Shown: positions 45,546-56,604, counted from the stretch's first letter. The stretch: 64,000 nucleotides of DNA from Phascolarctos cinereus (GCF_002099425.1 NW_018343973.1:3883001-3947000), one strand, 5' to 3'. The notes: generated by a model from the sequence alone, not told the origin. Made by a program: numbers and translations.

Positions 45546-46439
45546 TCACTTTGAAAGTGGGTCCTTGAAGCATGCCATCAATTTCCTAGCAATGGTGCTA
45601 TACATGAATATGTCCATGCATGGTTCTGGATTTGGGCAAGGGTACTAGCTTAAACATTCATGAGGAAAGGATACATGGAGAAAAAGAAAAGGGCCTCTAT
45701 AACATCATCCATTTAGACTCAAGAAACATTAAGAAATAGAAAGTGAATCAAAAGTGGAATCCAAATGTGAGGAGAACCCAGTCCTCTGATGATGGTTAGG
45801 CCCAGGATGTTCTCATAATTCTAAGCCATTTGAAAACCAATGAGAAATTTGGCTGCTGAGGAAGTCCTACAAATTCCTCCAAAGAAAATCAGGCCCTTCC
45901 ACATGATTAATTGACTCCATGTGTTTGGGCCCCTGGAGTAACTATATAGCCTTGACATTTCCCCAAAGATGAGACAGCTTCCGGGCACACTAAGCTATGG
46001 GCATATGGCCAGCTGTTTACGTTAGCTCTGTTAGCGTGACTAAGAAAAATACAAATAAGAATTCATTCTTGGGATTCATCTGGAATTGCCATTTGTTACT
46101 GGTTGAAATGATGCAGGATATCTCTTCTTTTTCCTATCAAAAAGACTACTGTTAATTTCTATAGTATCGACATAAATATGGATACGTGTATCCCCCTGTG
46201 AGGACCATTAAACTCACTTGGGAATTGGGGTAATAGTTATGAAGCTAACTGTTGGGAAACCTAAAGATAACACAATCATGATGATGGAAATTTAAAAAAA
46301 AGGAGAATATAATTATGATCAAAAGCCCTAGTTCTCTTGGGAAACATATCTAAGTGCCAGAAAAATAGGGACCATGAGACATTGGTGGAAAGCAATAACT
46401 GAATCTTGAAGAATTAGCATTGACCAGAAAGATAGAAGA
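45546..46439. other. Unique DNA, no repeat recognised
   Basis: About 900 bp of balanced composition with no recognised repeat. No exon structure can be supported. Confidence 0.45.
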
Positions 46440-46757
46440 GTAGAGTGGGAAGCAATAAACTTGGATTCAGGACATCTGAGTTAAAGTCCTGGTTTGGCCA
46501 AGTAACTGTAACTCTGGGCAAGTTATTTGACTTCTTCAAACCTTTAGGTTTTCACATAAAGAATGGGGATAATAATACCTGTCCTATCTATTTTGACAGA
46601 GTTTTCACGAAGATAAGAAGATATGCAAAATATAATGGAAATTGTATAAGACTTAGCTTCAGGAGACATGGGATTGAAGTTCCAACCTTGCTGCTTACTA
46701 ATTATATGACCTGGGACAAGACATTTGGCTCTCTGAGCCTCCTCACAGAGTAGTTAC
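46440..46757 (+). repeat. Two MIR SINE fragments head to tail
   Basis: First MIR about 46440-46625 ('caggacatctgagttaaagt', 'gggcaagttatttgacttct', 'gaatggggataataatacct'). Second about 46626-46757 ('gcttcaggagacatgggatt', 'cctgggacaagacatttggc'). Confidence 0.7.
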
Positions 46758-46975
46758 TAGAATGAAAGGCAGTATAGTGCAGTCTAGAAGAGGCTGGCCT
46801 CGAAGTCAGAAAGAATTTGGGTTCAAGTCCCCTGCCTTTAACACATATCAACTCTATGACTTTATAAAGATCACTTAACCTCATGGTGTCCCAGGCAACT
46901 CTCTACAATGACAAGTTGCATCTATATAAGTAGAGCAAGTTCCTTTGATTGATGAAATCACAGGCCTGAACCAAA
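46758..46975 (+). mobile_element. MIR-like SINE with the special tail
   Basis: 'aaaggcagtatagtgcagtc', 'tttgggttcaagtcccctgc', 'gatcacttaacctcatggtg', then the tail 'ccaggcaactctctacaatg', 'attgatgaaatcacaggcct'. Same family as 32094-32315. Confidence 0.7.
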
Positions 46976-47281
46976 AATGCACCATAAAAACATGAGACAC
47001 AGAGTTCAAACAACAGAATTAAAATAACATAGTTTTTAAAAAAGTAATATATAAACATAAGCAAATTCTCTCAGGCTTCTCCCTTGGCTTCTCCTTACAT
47101 TCCAGAAACATCCGAAACCTTTGACCAAATGCTACTTTTTAGGACAAAGATGATCGATAGTTTCTAATTTAATGGAAAACTAATTATGTTTGGTCTATAT
47201 ACATAATGTAATACAGTACTTTTGAAAAGAAATATTACTCCAACTTTTAAAGTAATATCAAGGAAGCAGTCCTTCTAAACT
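46976..47281. other. AT-rich unique DNA
   Basis: Nothing recognised. Its end carries the left 8-bp repeat of the next element. Confidence 0.4.
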
Positions 47282-47515
47282 AAAGGTGTCAAATATACAA
47301 CCCATGGCCCACATGCAGCCCACAACACTCCTTATACCCTCTCTCCTTGTGGGGCTCAAACCATATAAAATGTAGCTCCTTATTTTAATATGTTGATGTT
47401 TTAATTTTTTAAAAAAGCAAAGAAACGTGTACTTTTTTAATTCAATATGTGGCTCACAGGGATAGTTATGTAGGGCTTAGTGTCCCCTATTTATATTTGA
47501 ATTTGACATCACTGA
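47282..47515 (+). mobile_element. hAT-type MITE with perfect 8-bp target-site duplication
   Basis: Ends 'aaaggtgtcaaat' and 'atttgacatcactga' form imperfect inverted repeats. Flanks are tctaaact at 47274-47281 and 47516-47523, the 8-bp duplication made by hAT transposases. The body has 'cccatggcccacatgcagcc' and 'caatatgtggctcacaggga', as in Charlie-type non-autonomous elements. No coding capacity. Confidence 0.85.
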
Positions 47516-47574
47516 TCTAAACTACTTGAATCTGAAATATTCTCTCAGAATCTTCTGCTGTTCTATTTAGGCTA

Positions 47575-47817
47575 CGTTGACAGTCATTAAGATTCTATTA
47601 TAAGCCAAACACTATGCCAGATTCCAGAGAAACAGGGAAAGGCAAAAGACAGCTACTGCTTTCAAGGAGCTCACATTCTAATGATGCAGACAACATACAA
47701 AGAATCATACAAACATGTTCTATGCAGGATAAATTGGAGGTATAAGTAAATAATCAGTAATTATTTAAATAATAAAGACAATCAGTAAATATTTTGAGTA
47801 TATGAAGATCAGCCCTC
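47575..47817 (-). repeat. L2 LINE 3' region
   Basis: 'gggaaaggcaaaagacagct', 'aaggagctcacattctaatg' and 'tgcaggataaattggaggta' are reverse L2 landmarks. Confidence 0.75.
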
Positions 47818-47818
47818 A

Positions 47819-47969
47819 GGGAGCAGCTACGTGGCACAGTGGATAGAGCACCAGCCCTGGAATCAGGAGGACCTGAGTTCAAATCTGGCCTCCAATACTT
47901 GACACTTAACTAGCTGTGTAACCCTGGGCAAGTCACACAAACCCATTGCCTAGCCAAAAACAAACAAAC
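47819..47969 (+). mobile_element. WSINE1-like SINE with 14-bp target-site duplication
   Basis: 'gggagcagctacgtggcaca' to a CAAA-rich tail. Flanks are aagatcagccctca (47805-47818) and aagaacagccctca (47970-47983), with one difference. Inserted in the L2. Confidence 0.9.
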
Positions 47970-47983
47970 AAGAACAGCCCTCA

Positions 47984-49361
47984 TTAGTTCACTATGGAAA
48001 TGATGATAATTTGGAAGAAACTTCATTTGACCTCTTTAATTTAGGCTTTTCTCCTCCATTTCCCATCAGTCTGTATCCTTTGGTGAAGCTCTGGCTTGAT
48101 GGAATGGGCTGCTGTAGGTAGTAAAAAAATTCACAATGCTAGATGTTTCTTTTTATGAAGGTTTTTAGGGGGGAAATCTTATTGGGTCCTAACAAAATAT
48201 ATTTATACAACCCAAAGCATGTTGTAGGGAATCTTCCTAGAAATATACCAAAGAACTGAAATTAACCCATCTGGCATCTTATCCAATCTATGGATGTTTA
48301 ACACATGATTTGGTTCAGGAAAGGAGAGAAGGATAAGGCTGTGAAGTAACCAACTGAACCTATCTTTGTTTTCTCAATTCCATTTTGAAATAAGTAGGAC
48401 TTCTTTCATAAAGTGCTAGTTGGCCCTGCAATGACTGTTTGCTACAGATATGCAGTGTGGTTTGGAGGTGAGGTGGGAGGGGAAGTTCATTTTCTCCCTG
48501 CGGCCAAGTACTATCCCTACCACCTTTTTCTTATTAGCTTCCATGTCATTTGACATTCCAATAGGTCAGAGTTATAACAGCACTAAAGGCAGTTTTTGTA
48601 CTAGGGCTGGAGATTTCAGTGCCAGGAGCTAGTTAAGTGATGCTTAGATTTTTATTCCTTTTCATCTTACGGCAAAAAATCCAAACAAAAGGTATTCAGA
48701 CCAAGAGGCTTGCTGTGTGTGCTGCAATTTTAACTTTCAGACAAATCGCCTTGCCAGAAATGAGACTCTCAGCCACTGAATACAGCCAGGCCTATCCAAT
48801 TCTTCTGTATCATGTCACTCACAAGTCTTTGGTTGGGTGGATGGAATGAGGGTTTTTAATTGGTAAAAGATGTAGGTCCTGTGTCTATTTAGAGTTTAGT
48901 TAAAATTCCTATTATTGACTGGTGACATTTTCAATAAAGAAAAAAAAAGCTTCCTGTGATTATGAGAAGACATAGCAGATCATTTAAGCCATCAGAAGGG
49001 TAGTCATGGTTGAGTTGAAGCATTTATTTATTCCAGGTACTGTTTTGATAACTGTTAGTCCCCCAGAGATCATCCTTTTAGGACAGCTCCTTCCCGTAGA
49101 AGGGCTTCAATCCTGAGACGCTGCTACAAATTTGTATTGGGGCAAGACTGATGGACCAATCTGGCTTCTAGGCTTGCAAATGGTGATGACTGATCTGCTT
49201 TCTCTTTTCCCTTTGAGGGCATCTGATGTATATTATGCCAGGTCAGGGGCTTCATTCACTGGGCAGGATGTGTGTGTAGACATTGGCTCAGGGTTCCACT
49301 TTGGAGTCTCATTGATCTCTCTGTGTTATCAAGAATAGTTAATTGGTTAGGGATATTAATG
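47984..49361. other. Repeat-poor unique DNA
   Basis: About 1.4 kb with no recognised transposon. The 60-70 codon frames at 48450-48849 and 49132-49511 have no recognisable protein and lack exon signals that I can support. Confidence 0.4.
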
Positions 49362-49590
49362 ACAATAGCTTACAGTTCTATGGCAGTCTCAGGTTTGCAT
49401 ATTATCACACTTGATCTTCATAACAAGCCTGAGGAGGTAGGTGCTATGGATATTATTACCCCCATTTTCCAATTTGGAAATAGAGCCAGAGCAGTAAACT
49501 TTTATAATTAGTGTCTGATAATGAATTTGAACCCAAGTTTCTTCTGACACTAAGACCACTGATCTTTCTATTATTCAATACTACCCCTTC
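49362..49590 (-). repeat. MIR SINE
   Basis: 'acaatagcttacagttctat', 'cacacttgatcttcataaca', 'ttattacccccattttccaa', 'gaatttgaacccaagtttct' form a reverse MIR. Confidence 0.75.
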
Positions 49591-49811
49591 CTTAACAGAA
49601 TGAACTAGTAGATATTGGCAAGTGATGCAATTTCCCAAACCAATGCCTCGGATAAAGTTACTCAGAGAACTTACCTTCCATAGAACCACAGCTGAATAAC
49701 AACAGAGGTCACTCTGCTGGACTGAGAAACAGGTGGTCCTATTTCTCTAGGAATGCCTAATGACAGTTGGAATAATGCATCTAATGGCCTAATTCTGAGG
49801 CTTGCCTAAAA

Positions 49812-50500
49812 TAAGTCACCAAATATTTATTAAGCCCTTACTATGTGCCAGGCACCATGCTAAATGTTAGGGATACAAAGAAAGACAAGACAGTCATCTG
49901 CCATTAAAAGTTCAAGAAGAATTTGCTGAGTTATCAAGTGACACAGATGACACAAAAAATATTAAATGGATTTTGGCTTGGAATTAGCACAGAATTTCCA
50001 ACAATTTCTGAAATGGTCTTAAACATACTTCTGCCATTTTGTGGTATGTATTTACGCAAAATGGCATTCTCAGCATTGATGATTATAAAATCAAAATATT
50101 GATCAACTCTAAAAAATGTTGAAGATACTCTACATCCTGCATTAACGAATATTCCTCTAAGATTTAATTCTTTATGTGAAAATAAATGAGCAATCTATCT
50201 CATTAGTATGTAAATTTGCTTTTATTTGTAATAAATGGTAAAATTATATATATATATATACACCAAAGAATTGTTTTAAAATAAATTTCTTTATGATTTA
50301 TTATTTAAAAAAAACAAAGAAAGACAAGACAGTCTCTGCCCTCAAGGAGCTCATAATTTGTTGGGGGTGACAGCATGTGAATAATTTTGTATAAACAAGC
50401 TACATACAGAATAGATGGGAAAAAACAAATGAAAGGCACTAAAATTAAGAGGGATTGGCAAAGATTTCCTTTAGAAGGCACAGAATCAGGACAGACAACA
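49812..50500 (-). repeat. L2 LINE 3' end interrupted by a processed retrocopy
   Basis: L2 runs 49812-49895 ('tattaagcccttactatgtg', 'caggcaccatgctaaatgtt') and resumes at 50335 ('tctgccctcaaggagctcat', 'gattggcaaagatttccttt'). The break is the 418-bp insert with a 21-bp duplication of L2 sequence. Confidence 0.85.
49896..50313 (+). pseudogene. Processed retrocopy of a ZBED/FAM200-type (hAT-derived) host transcript, 3' end
   Basis: A 418-bp insert. The frame 49989-50189 encodes SEMVLNILLPFCGMYLRKM, AFSALMIIKSKY, a stop at 50100-50102 (TGA where the family has CGA, Arg), STLKNVEDTLHPALTNI, and ends LCENK with TGA at 50187-50189. An upstream phase (49904-49960) reads LKVQEEFAELSSDTDDTKN, so there is a frameshift between. 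This is the C-terminal hAT dimerisation domain of domesticated-transposase proteins such as ZBED5/8/9, FAM200 and GTF2IRD2. A 3' UTR follows with AATAAA at 50280-50285, 22 bp before an A run (50307-50314). It is flanked by the perfect 21-bp repeat acaaagaaagacaagacagtc (49875-49895 and 50314-50334). The tail, signal and duplication show an L1-driven, 5'-truncated copy of an mRNA. Which parent gene is unknown. Confidence 0.8.
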
Positions 50501-50917
50501 ATGAAGGGCCTGCCAAAGTTATATTACCAGGAGCTTTTTATGGTGCTCAAAATTCCCACAATCCTCCTTCCTTTGGTTGATGGAACTGAAGGACAATTAT
50601 CATAACTCAGACATAATCCTAAAGAGAGGCAACTATGATGCTGTTACCTACTAACTTTTCACTTATTTTTAGATTAGCTAACCAAGACACCAATTGTGTC
50701 CTGAGAAAGTGGGAGATAAGACTAATTAATAGTAATGGGAGGGATTAGCTAAGATCTAAGGTAATTATTGTTATCTGGGAGAGAAGCCATAGTGGATAAT
50801 TTTAGTTCTGTAGAAACTTGCCATTAATTTAAAGTATGCAGACATATTTTCAGAGACGAAAAAATTTGAAATAGCCACTGATCACCTCCTGTACTGATAA
50901 CCACATTACCAAGTAAG
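50501..50917. other. Unique DNA, nothing recognised
   Basis: No recognised feature. Confidence 0.4.
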
Positions 50918-51105
50918 TAGACACTGTAGCACGGGGCAGAGGAAAGGGCATTGGATTTTGACCTGAAATTGTGACTTTGCCACTTACCAGCTATGTGACT
51001 TTGGATATGTCACATTACCTCCCTAGTTCTCAGCTTTTGCCATCTAAAATTAGACTAGCTACTTTCTAGATGCTCTTTTATCTCTAAATTAAGGATCCTG
51101 TAGTA
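50918..51105 (+). repeat. MIR SINE
   Basis: 'ggaaagggcattggattttg', 'ttgccacttaccagctatgt', 'cagcttttgccatctaaaat', 'tttatctctaaattaaggat'. Confidence 0.7.
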
Positions 51106-51540
51106 TCATTAAAAAAAAATCTATACACATATGTTTAAATGTGTTTTGCAATGTGTGCTTTGGGACCATTTGACCAAAAAAAGGAGACCCTTCCTTACTT
51201 TGGAAATATCTGGAATCTTATCAGTTTAGGAAAGAAATATCAATGTTACACAATTATATTTAATGTCAAATAGTTTCAAAGGGCATGAGAAGCTGGTCAG
51301 GTCAAAAATAAAAATGTTCATGGTCAGAAAATGGCAGCCATGTTGAAAAATATGGCAGGATTTTATTTTTTTGAAGGAGTGGGGACTAGACATATTATTT
51401 CAGTGGCACAGCGAACTACCAGGGATTAAATTCCCTTTACAAATGCAGATCTGCACTGTTCTACAACCTATATTCTTAGAAAGTTTCAGAGGGGTTGGTA
51501 TAGGGGACTGAAAAGTTAAATAAGAGAATAACAGGATTGC
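51106..51540. other. Unique DNA, nothing recognised
   Basis: No recognised feature. Confidence 0.4.
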
Positions 51541-51622
51541 AGTTAGTATGTGTCTGAGACTGGATTTGAAACCAGGTTTTTCTGATTTTTAGGCCAGCTC
51601 TTTATCCATAAAGAGACACAAT
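51541..51622 (-). repeat. SINE head fragment
   Basis: 'gttagtatgtgtctgagact', 'ggatttgaaaccaggttttt' and 'ggccagctctttatccataa' match a reversed SINE head. Confidence 0.55.
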
Positions 51623-51879
51623 CTTAAAAAAAGAAAAGAAACTTTCTATGTACACAGGACAACATAGAAAGAGGATTCAATATGGAACCATGAATTTCCA
51701 CTCCACACTTTATTTTCTTAAAAAAAAAAACCCTATGTAATAAGTACTACACATCATTTTCAAAGCTACTCTGCTTTTCTGTCCTTGCTTCTAAGTTTTC
51801 TTTTGTTCTCTGCTATGTACTTGTTATTTTTTTCTCACTTCTTACCCTGTGCTGGAAAACACTACCATTAGACACAAAT

Positions 51880-51920
51880 GTGTGTGTGTGCACGCATGTG
51901 TGTGTGTGTGTGTGTGTGTA
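51880..51920. repeat. (TG)n microsatellite
   Basis: TG run interrupted by cacgca, 31 bp or more in total. Confidence 0.9.
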
Positions 51921-51924
51921 TTTA

Positions 51925-53652
51925 TTTTCAATTCCCTCCATAGGTTCTTTGTAGTTCTTTTGAGTATTTATAATATTCAAAGTGACTTATTCATTCAGTT
52001 ATTCTTAGAACAATATTGATGTTACTGTGTACAACATTCTCTTGGTTCTGCTCATTTCACTCTTCATTATTTCGTGCACGTCTTCCAACATTTTTTTTCT
52101 AAAATCAACCAATTCATCATTTCTTATAGCACAGTAGTATTCCGTCACAATCATACACTACAACTTGTTTAGCCTTTCCCAAATTGTTAGACAACCCCTC
52201 AATTTCCAGTTCTTTGCCTCCACAAAGACAGCTGCTATAAATATTCTAGAACATATAAGTTCGTTTCCTTCCCCCCAATCATCTTGGGAAACAGACCTAA
52301 TAGTGGTATTGCTTGTTCAAGTGTATACACAGGTTTTTTTTTTAAATTATTTGGGAATAATTTCAGACTGCTTTCCAAATTAGTTGGATCATAGCTCCAC
52401 TAACAGTGAATGTGTTCCAATTTTTCCACATCCCCTCAACATGTTTTGCTTTCCATTTTTATCATTTTAGTCATTCTGATGGGTGCAAAATGATATCTCA
52501 AAGTTGTTTTAATTTTCATTTCTCTAATCATTAATGATCTAGAATTTTTTTTATATGACTAAATGTAGTTTTTTTCTTCATCAAAAAACTACATGTTCAT
52601 ATACTTCGACCATTTATCAATTGGGGAATAACTTGTATTCTTATAAATTTGACAAAGTTCTTTATGTATTTGAGATAAGAGATTTTTTTTCTGAGAATCT
52701 GTCAATAAATTACCCCCCTAATTTTCTGCTTTTCTTCTGATCTTGGCTATACTGATTTTGTTGTACAGAACCTTTTTATTTTAATATAATCAAATCATCC
52801 ATTTTATACTTCACTGTTTTCCTCTGAATTTCTTGATATCTTTCCTGTCACCATAGTAATTTTTTTATGATCAAGTTCTCTTTTTCTTGTTTGTTCATTT
52901 TCCCAGCTTTTTTTCTTTTTTACTTTTAACCTTATGTTGAGGCTAGGCTCTGCTCTCAGGGTAAAGAGTTCACTGTTGTAAGTTTATCTTTGTCATGCTG
53001 CTGTTTTCAGAGCTAGTTCTGGGAGTCTGAACATTTTTGGGTCTTCCAAAGTGTGGTCCCTGCTCTCCTGGACAGTACTCTGGTCGTTACCCAGGAAGGG
53101 ACCTTGCTCCTTCGCTGCTGCGAGTACTTGCATTCCACTTGCCCCTGGATCTATGAATGGGGTGCCTGCTTTTTTGTGAGCAACCACAAGCACTCTTGTC
53201 TGTCCTAGAACTATAACCATGTCCCCTGCTGACTGCTATGGGAATACTCCTCTTCAGCCTTGATGGACAACCCAGAATTATACCTAGGCAATTCAACAGG
53301 GTCCTGAATCCAGTGCCAAGAAAGTTTCACTGTAATGTCTTTTTGATCAATTATCTGACCCCCTTACCATCTGAAGGCTGAAATCTCTAGAAGCTGCTGC
53401 TGTTGCAGTAGCCTCCAAGTCTTGCTGCTGGCATTGCCATAGTGGGGCCTGCACTGTGCTCTGGCCCAAATACTACCTGTACGTCACAGACCTTTCTTGC
53501 TGACCTTCCAAGTTGTCTTGGGCTAGAAAATTGTTTTGTTGGCTCTGTCACTCCAGAATTCATTTTGAGAAATTATTTTAAAGTTATTTGGAGGGGAATT
53601 TGAGGGAGTTCAGGTGAGTTCCTGCCACTATTCTACCATCTTGGCTCTGCCC
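51925..53652 (-). mobile_element. Internally deleted L1 (element D)
   Basis: Read right to left: an intact-looking 5' end at 53652 ('taccatcttggctctgccc' on plus), 5' UTR to 52899, ORF1 ATG at 52898, about 20 codons of ORF1 to about 52838 ('actatggtgacaggaaagat' on minus), and then directly the C-terminal part of ORF2 ('aaatggatgatttgattata', the KMDDLI segment) and the 3' region down to about 51925. Nearly all of ORF1 and ORF2 is missing. A single-step deletion or an aberrant splice or template jump before insertion could give this. Confidence 0.75.
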
Positions 53653-53655
53653 ACC

Positions 53656-53995
53656 TGAGTTTTATTTTTGTCAATAACCTAGTCAAAGTATATGCCTAGC
53701 AGTGGAATTTTCTGAATCAAAAGTAAAATTATTTAGCCACTATTTGCATAATTCCAAATTGCTTACCAGGATAACTATACCAATTCACATCAACAATGTA
53801 TGCCTGTTTTTTCACAATCCCTCCAGCATTGACTATTCCCAGCTGTTGTCATCTTTGCAAATTTTCTGTGTGGGAGGTGAATTGTTTTAATTTGTATTAT
53901 TTTGTTATTAGTGATTTAAAACATTCTTTCTCAAACATTTTAATAGTCTGCCTTTCTTTTTTTACTTCTTGTCTGTTGGGGTATGAAACAAAGTT
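53656..53995 (-). repeat. Older L1 ORF2-end fragment
   Basis: Reads, diverged, as the same ORF2 C-terminal region as in C and D ('gcctagcagtggaattttct', 'ccaattcacatcaacaatgt', 'attagtgatttaaaacattc'). It directly follows the 5' end of element D. Confidence 0.6.
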
Positions 53996-54061
53996 ATAAT
54001 CTTCAAAACGCTTTTGTTCCATGATAAATTTTCCATAAACTGGATATTTTCACAATTAGCT

Positions 54062-54112
54062 GGTTGGACCTGAATCTGTAGGATCTCTTTCAGCTGTAAA
54101 ATCTATAATATT
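54062..54112 (+). repeat. MIR-like tail scrap
   Basis: 'tggacctgaatctgtaggat' and 'ctctttcagctgtaaaatct' match the tail seen at 15540-15600. Confidence 0.4.
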
Positions 54113-54139
54113 TAACAAGTTGTTGCTACAAGGATGGCA

Positions 54140-54410
54140 AGCAACCTGATCCAATCCAATTTAAATAGCTACTATGTGTAGGATACTGTGCTAGGCACAG
54201 AGGGCACAAAGACAAAATGAAAAACAGTCCATGCCTTCAAATGTCTTACATTCCACTTGTGAGAATATAAATATGTACATAATATTTTGTGTAGGTAGAA
54301 GCAGGCACTAACAATTCAAAGAGATTAAGAAAGATCTTTCTTGATAAATGTCAAATGAGCTAAGCTTTGAAGAAAACTAAGGATTCTAACTTAGAAAAGT
54401 GGTGGGGGAG
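54140..54410 (-). repeat. L2 LINE 3' end
   Basis: 'atagctactatgtgtaggat', 'actgtgctaggcacagaggg', 'tgagctaagctttgaagaaa' are reverse L2 landmarks. Confidence 0.65.
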
Positions 54411-54630
54411 ACATGAGTATTGATACAGCAACATTTATTTGTTGAACTGACTATATATGAATTGATAGGCTTCTGTAAAATGTCCATAGGTATAAGTAAA
54501 AATTAAGTAGTTTGGAATAAAGGTGTACAATTTGACTGTACCAAAAGCAAGTTATATTCCTCAAGCTATTTTACATTCTACTGAGAGAGAAAAATAAATA
54601 GACATAGGCTGAAGCAAGAGAGTAGTACAT

Positions 54631-54678
<48 letters not shown>

Positions 54679-55479
54679 AATACATATGTGTATATATGTC
54701 TGTATATATGCGTATATACATGTATACGTATGTATACATATATGAACAAGCTTCCTTTAGGACAAGAATTGATAGAACAAAAGACATTATTGGAATATCA
54801 TCATGTACAGCCATTTCTACAGGAAACAGCTATCCATCTATCAAAATGATAAATGAACTTGTCTATAGAAAGAAATATCTTTATGATGTCTCTTCTAGCC
54901 ACATAGAAATGAATGAGAGAAAAATAAGAGAAAAAAATTCATTGCACTTGGAGGCCCTAACTCTCCCAGTTAAGATAAAGTCATTCACTGTAGCACAAAT
55001 GTAAATGCCATTTATGTAAACTCCATTCCCTGCTTGGGTTTTGACCATACTCAGCCTATTGATCAAGTATTTGGATATGAATAGATTCTAAGAAAATATT
55101 GGAAGAAAAGTAAAATAAAATCCTTCATCCCATCTAGTGAGATAGTCCAAGAGTGAAAGGAAAGATACTTTATTAAATGCATAAGATTCATAAGAATAAA
55201 TTAGGTAAACCAACCCCATTTCTGCTAATAATTCATTAGCTTTTTTTGAGATGGGTTGGTATACAATTTGTGTTAGAGCAAGAAAAAGGAAGTTGTAAGA
55301 GTCAGTGGAAAAATGCATTTTTCTTTTAACTTGGAGATTGCATTAGAAGATATTAAGGTTAAGGATGATGACAACAATACAGTTCCAGTCACCAAATGGA
55401 AGCTCACATTTGATGCTTTGATGTATCTCTGATGTCATCACTGTGGGAATGTCTTCCATTGATGCAATTAAATTTACTT
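54411..55479. other. Unique DNA with a TA/CA microsatellite
   Basis: TA- and TATG/CATA-type tracts at 54630-54744 give the M/Y/I-rich short frames on both strands. A short piece at 55428-55478 may be a reversed tail of the MIR-like SINE. No gene recognised. The 102-codon frame starting 54696 begins in the repeat and continues into DNA without recognisable similarity. Confidence 0.45.
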
Positions 55480-55640
55480 TAATTTAACAACCATTTGTTA
55501 AGTGCCTACTATATCTCAGGTACTGCACTAGGTACTGGGGATAAAATGGAAAAAATCAAACAACCCATGTCCTCAAGAAGCTTACATTCTGCTTAGAGGA
55601 ACCAACATTAATACAGATAAATATATGCAAAACAGTCACT
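55480..55640 (-). repeat. L2 LINE 3' terminus
   Basis: 'aaccatttgttaagtgccta', 'ggtactgcactaggtactgg', 'cctcaagaagcttacattct'. Confidence 0.75.
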
Positions 55641-55925
55641 GAATAAATCTAACTTTACTTCATTCCTTCTATACTCTCTCCCTGATGATCTCATGAGTTA
55701 CAAAGACTTCAATTATTACCTCTCTGCAGATGAATCTCAGATCTACATATATAGCCCTGAGTTTTCTCACACCTATGTTTTCAACTACCTTTTGAGGAAT
55801 TATACATTAACAATCAAATAGACTATAAATATTATCACTATGCTACTTAAAGGAGTACAGCACAAAGATTGCTCACAGATTTGTGATTCATCTTTTATTC
55901 CCAACTCTCTCACCTTTCATAATTA
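55640..55925 (+). repeat. L2 LINE, ORF2-end region
   Basis: 'cctgatgatctcatgagtta', 'gaatctcagatctacatata', then after a gap 'ccaactctctcacctttcat'. These are plus-strand L2 landmarks upstream of the 3' UTR. Confidence 0.55.
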
Positions 55926-55927
55926 AT

Positions 55928-56602
55928 CAGTTCCCAGAATCACAGAATTTCAGAGTTGGAAAGGTCTTCAGAGTCACCTAGTACAACTCACGTCTGACAA
56001 CAAATAGTAACTGACCTTTATAAAGCACTTTAAATGCTGCACTTCCTTTGAGTCTTGCAATAACCTGGGATGGTAGGTACTGTGAGTAATACAGAGGAGG
56101 AAGATGAGGCTCAGAAAATGCAAGCGATTAACCCAGGATCACAAGCTGGTAAATACTGGAAACAGGATTTGAGTTCAGTTCTTCTTGTATCCAGCTCCAA
56201 CATTCTATATGCCATGTCATACTGCATGTAATTACTTCTACAATATACCTGAAAAGTACTCATTCAGTCTTCACTTGAAGATGTCTAGTGAGAGAAAAAT
56301 ATGCCATCCTCAGGAATACTGAGGTGACGCATTCTATTTCTGGAAAATTCTAGTTGTTAGGTTTTATCTATCAATTGTAAATTTTCTCTCAATAAATTTT
56401 AACCACATCTATGTTTTTGGCCTCTAGAGCCAAAAATAATAAATCTAATTCTCTTTCACAAAGCACCCCTTTAGCCACTTAAAGATAGCTATCATATCAC
56501 TTCAATTCTTTTCTTCTCCAAGCCAAGTGTAATCAATTTCTTCAATAAACTGATTTCTAGGATGATCTCAATCTGTTTATAGACATTTTGCCAGCACCTA
56601 AA
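55928..56602 (-). repeat. L3/CR1 LINE, split by a MIR
   Basis: 'cacagaatttcagagttgga', 'cattcagtcttcacttgaag', 'attctagttgttaggtttta', 'aagatagctatcatatcact', 'tctccaagccaagtgtaatc'. A reverse MIR occupies 56006-56224. L2 pieces lie on both sides. Confidence 0.75.
56006..56224 (-). mobile_element. MIR SINE inserted in L3
   Basis: 'agtaactgacctttataaag', 'gggatggtaggtactgtgag', 'gaagatgaggctcagaaaat', 'ggatttgagttcagttcttc'. Confidence 0.8.
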
Positions 56603-56604
56603 AC

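Noticed and set aside
54696-55004. 102-codon frame beginning in a TA-rich repeat
   Set aside because: The first 20 codons are microsatellite, the rest has no recognisable domain, and no exon borders can be supported.
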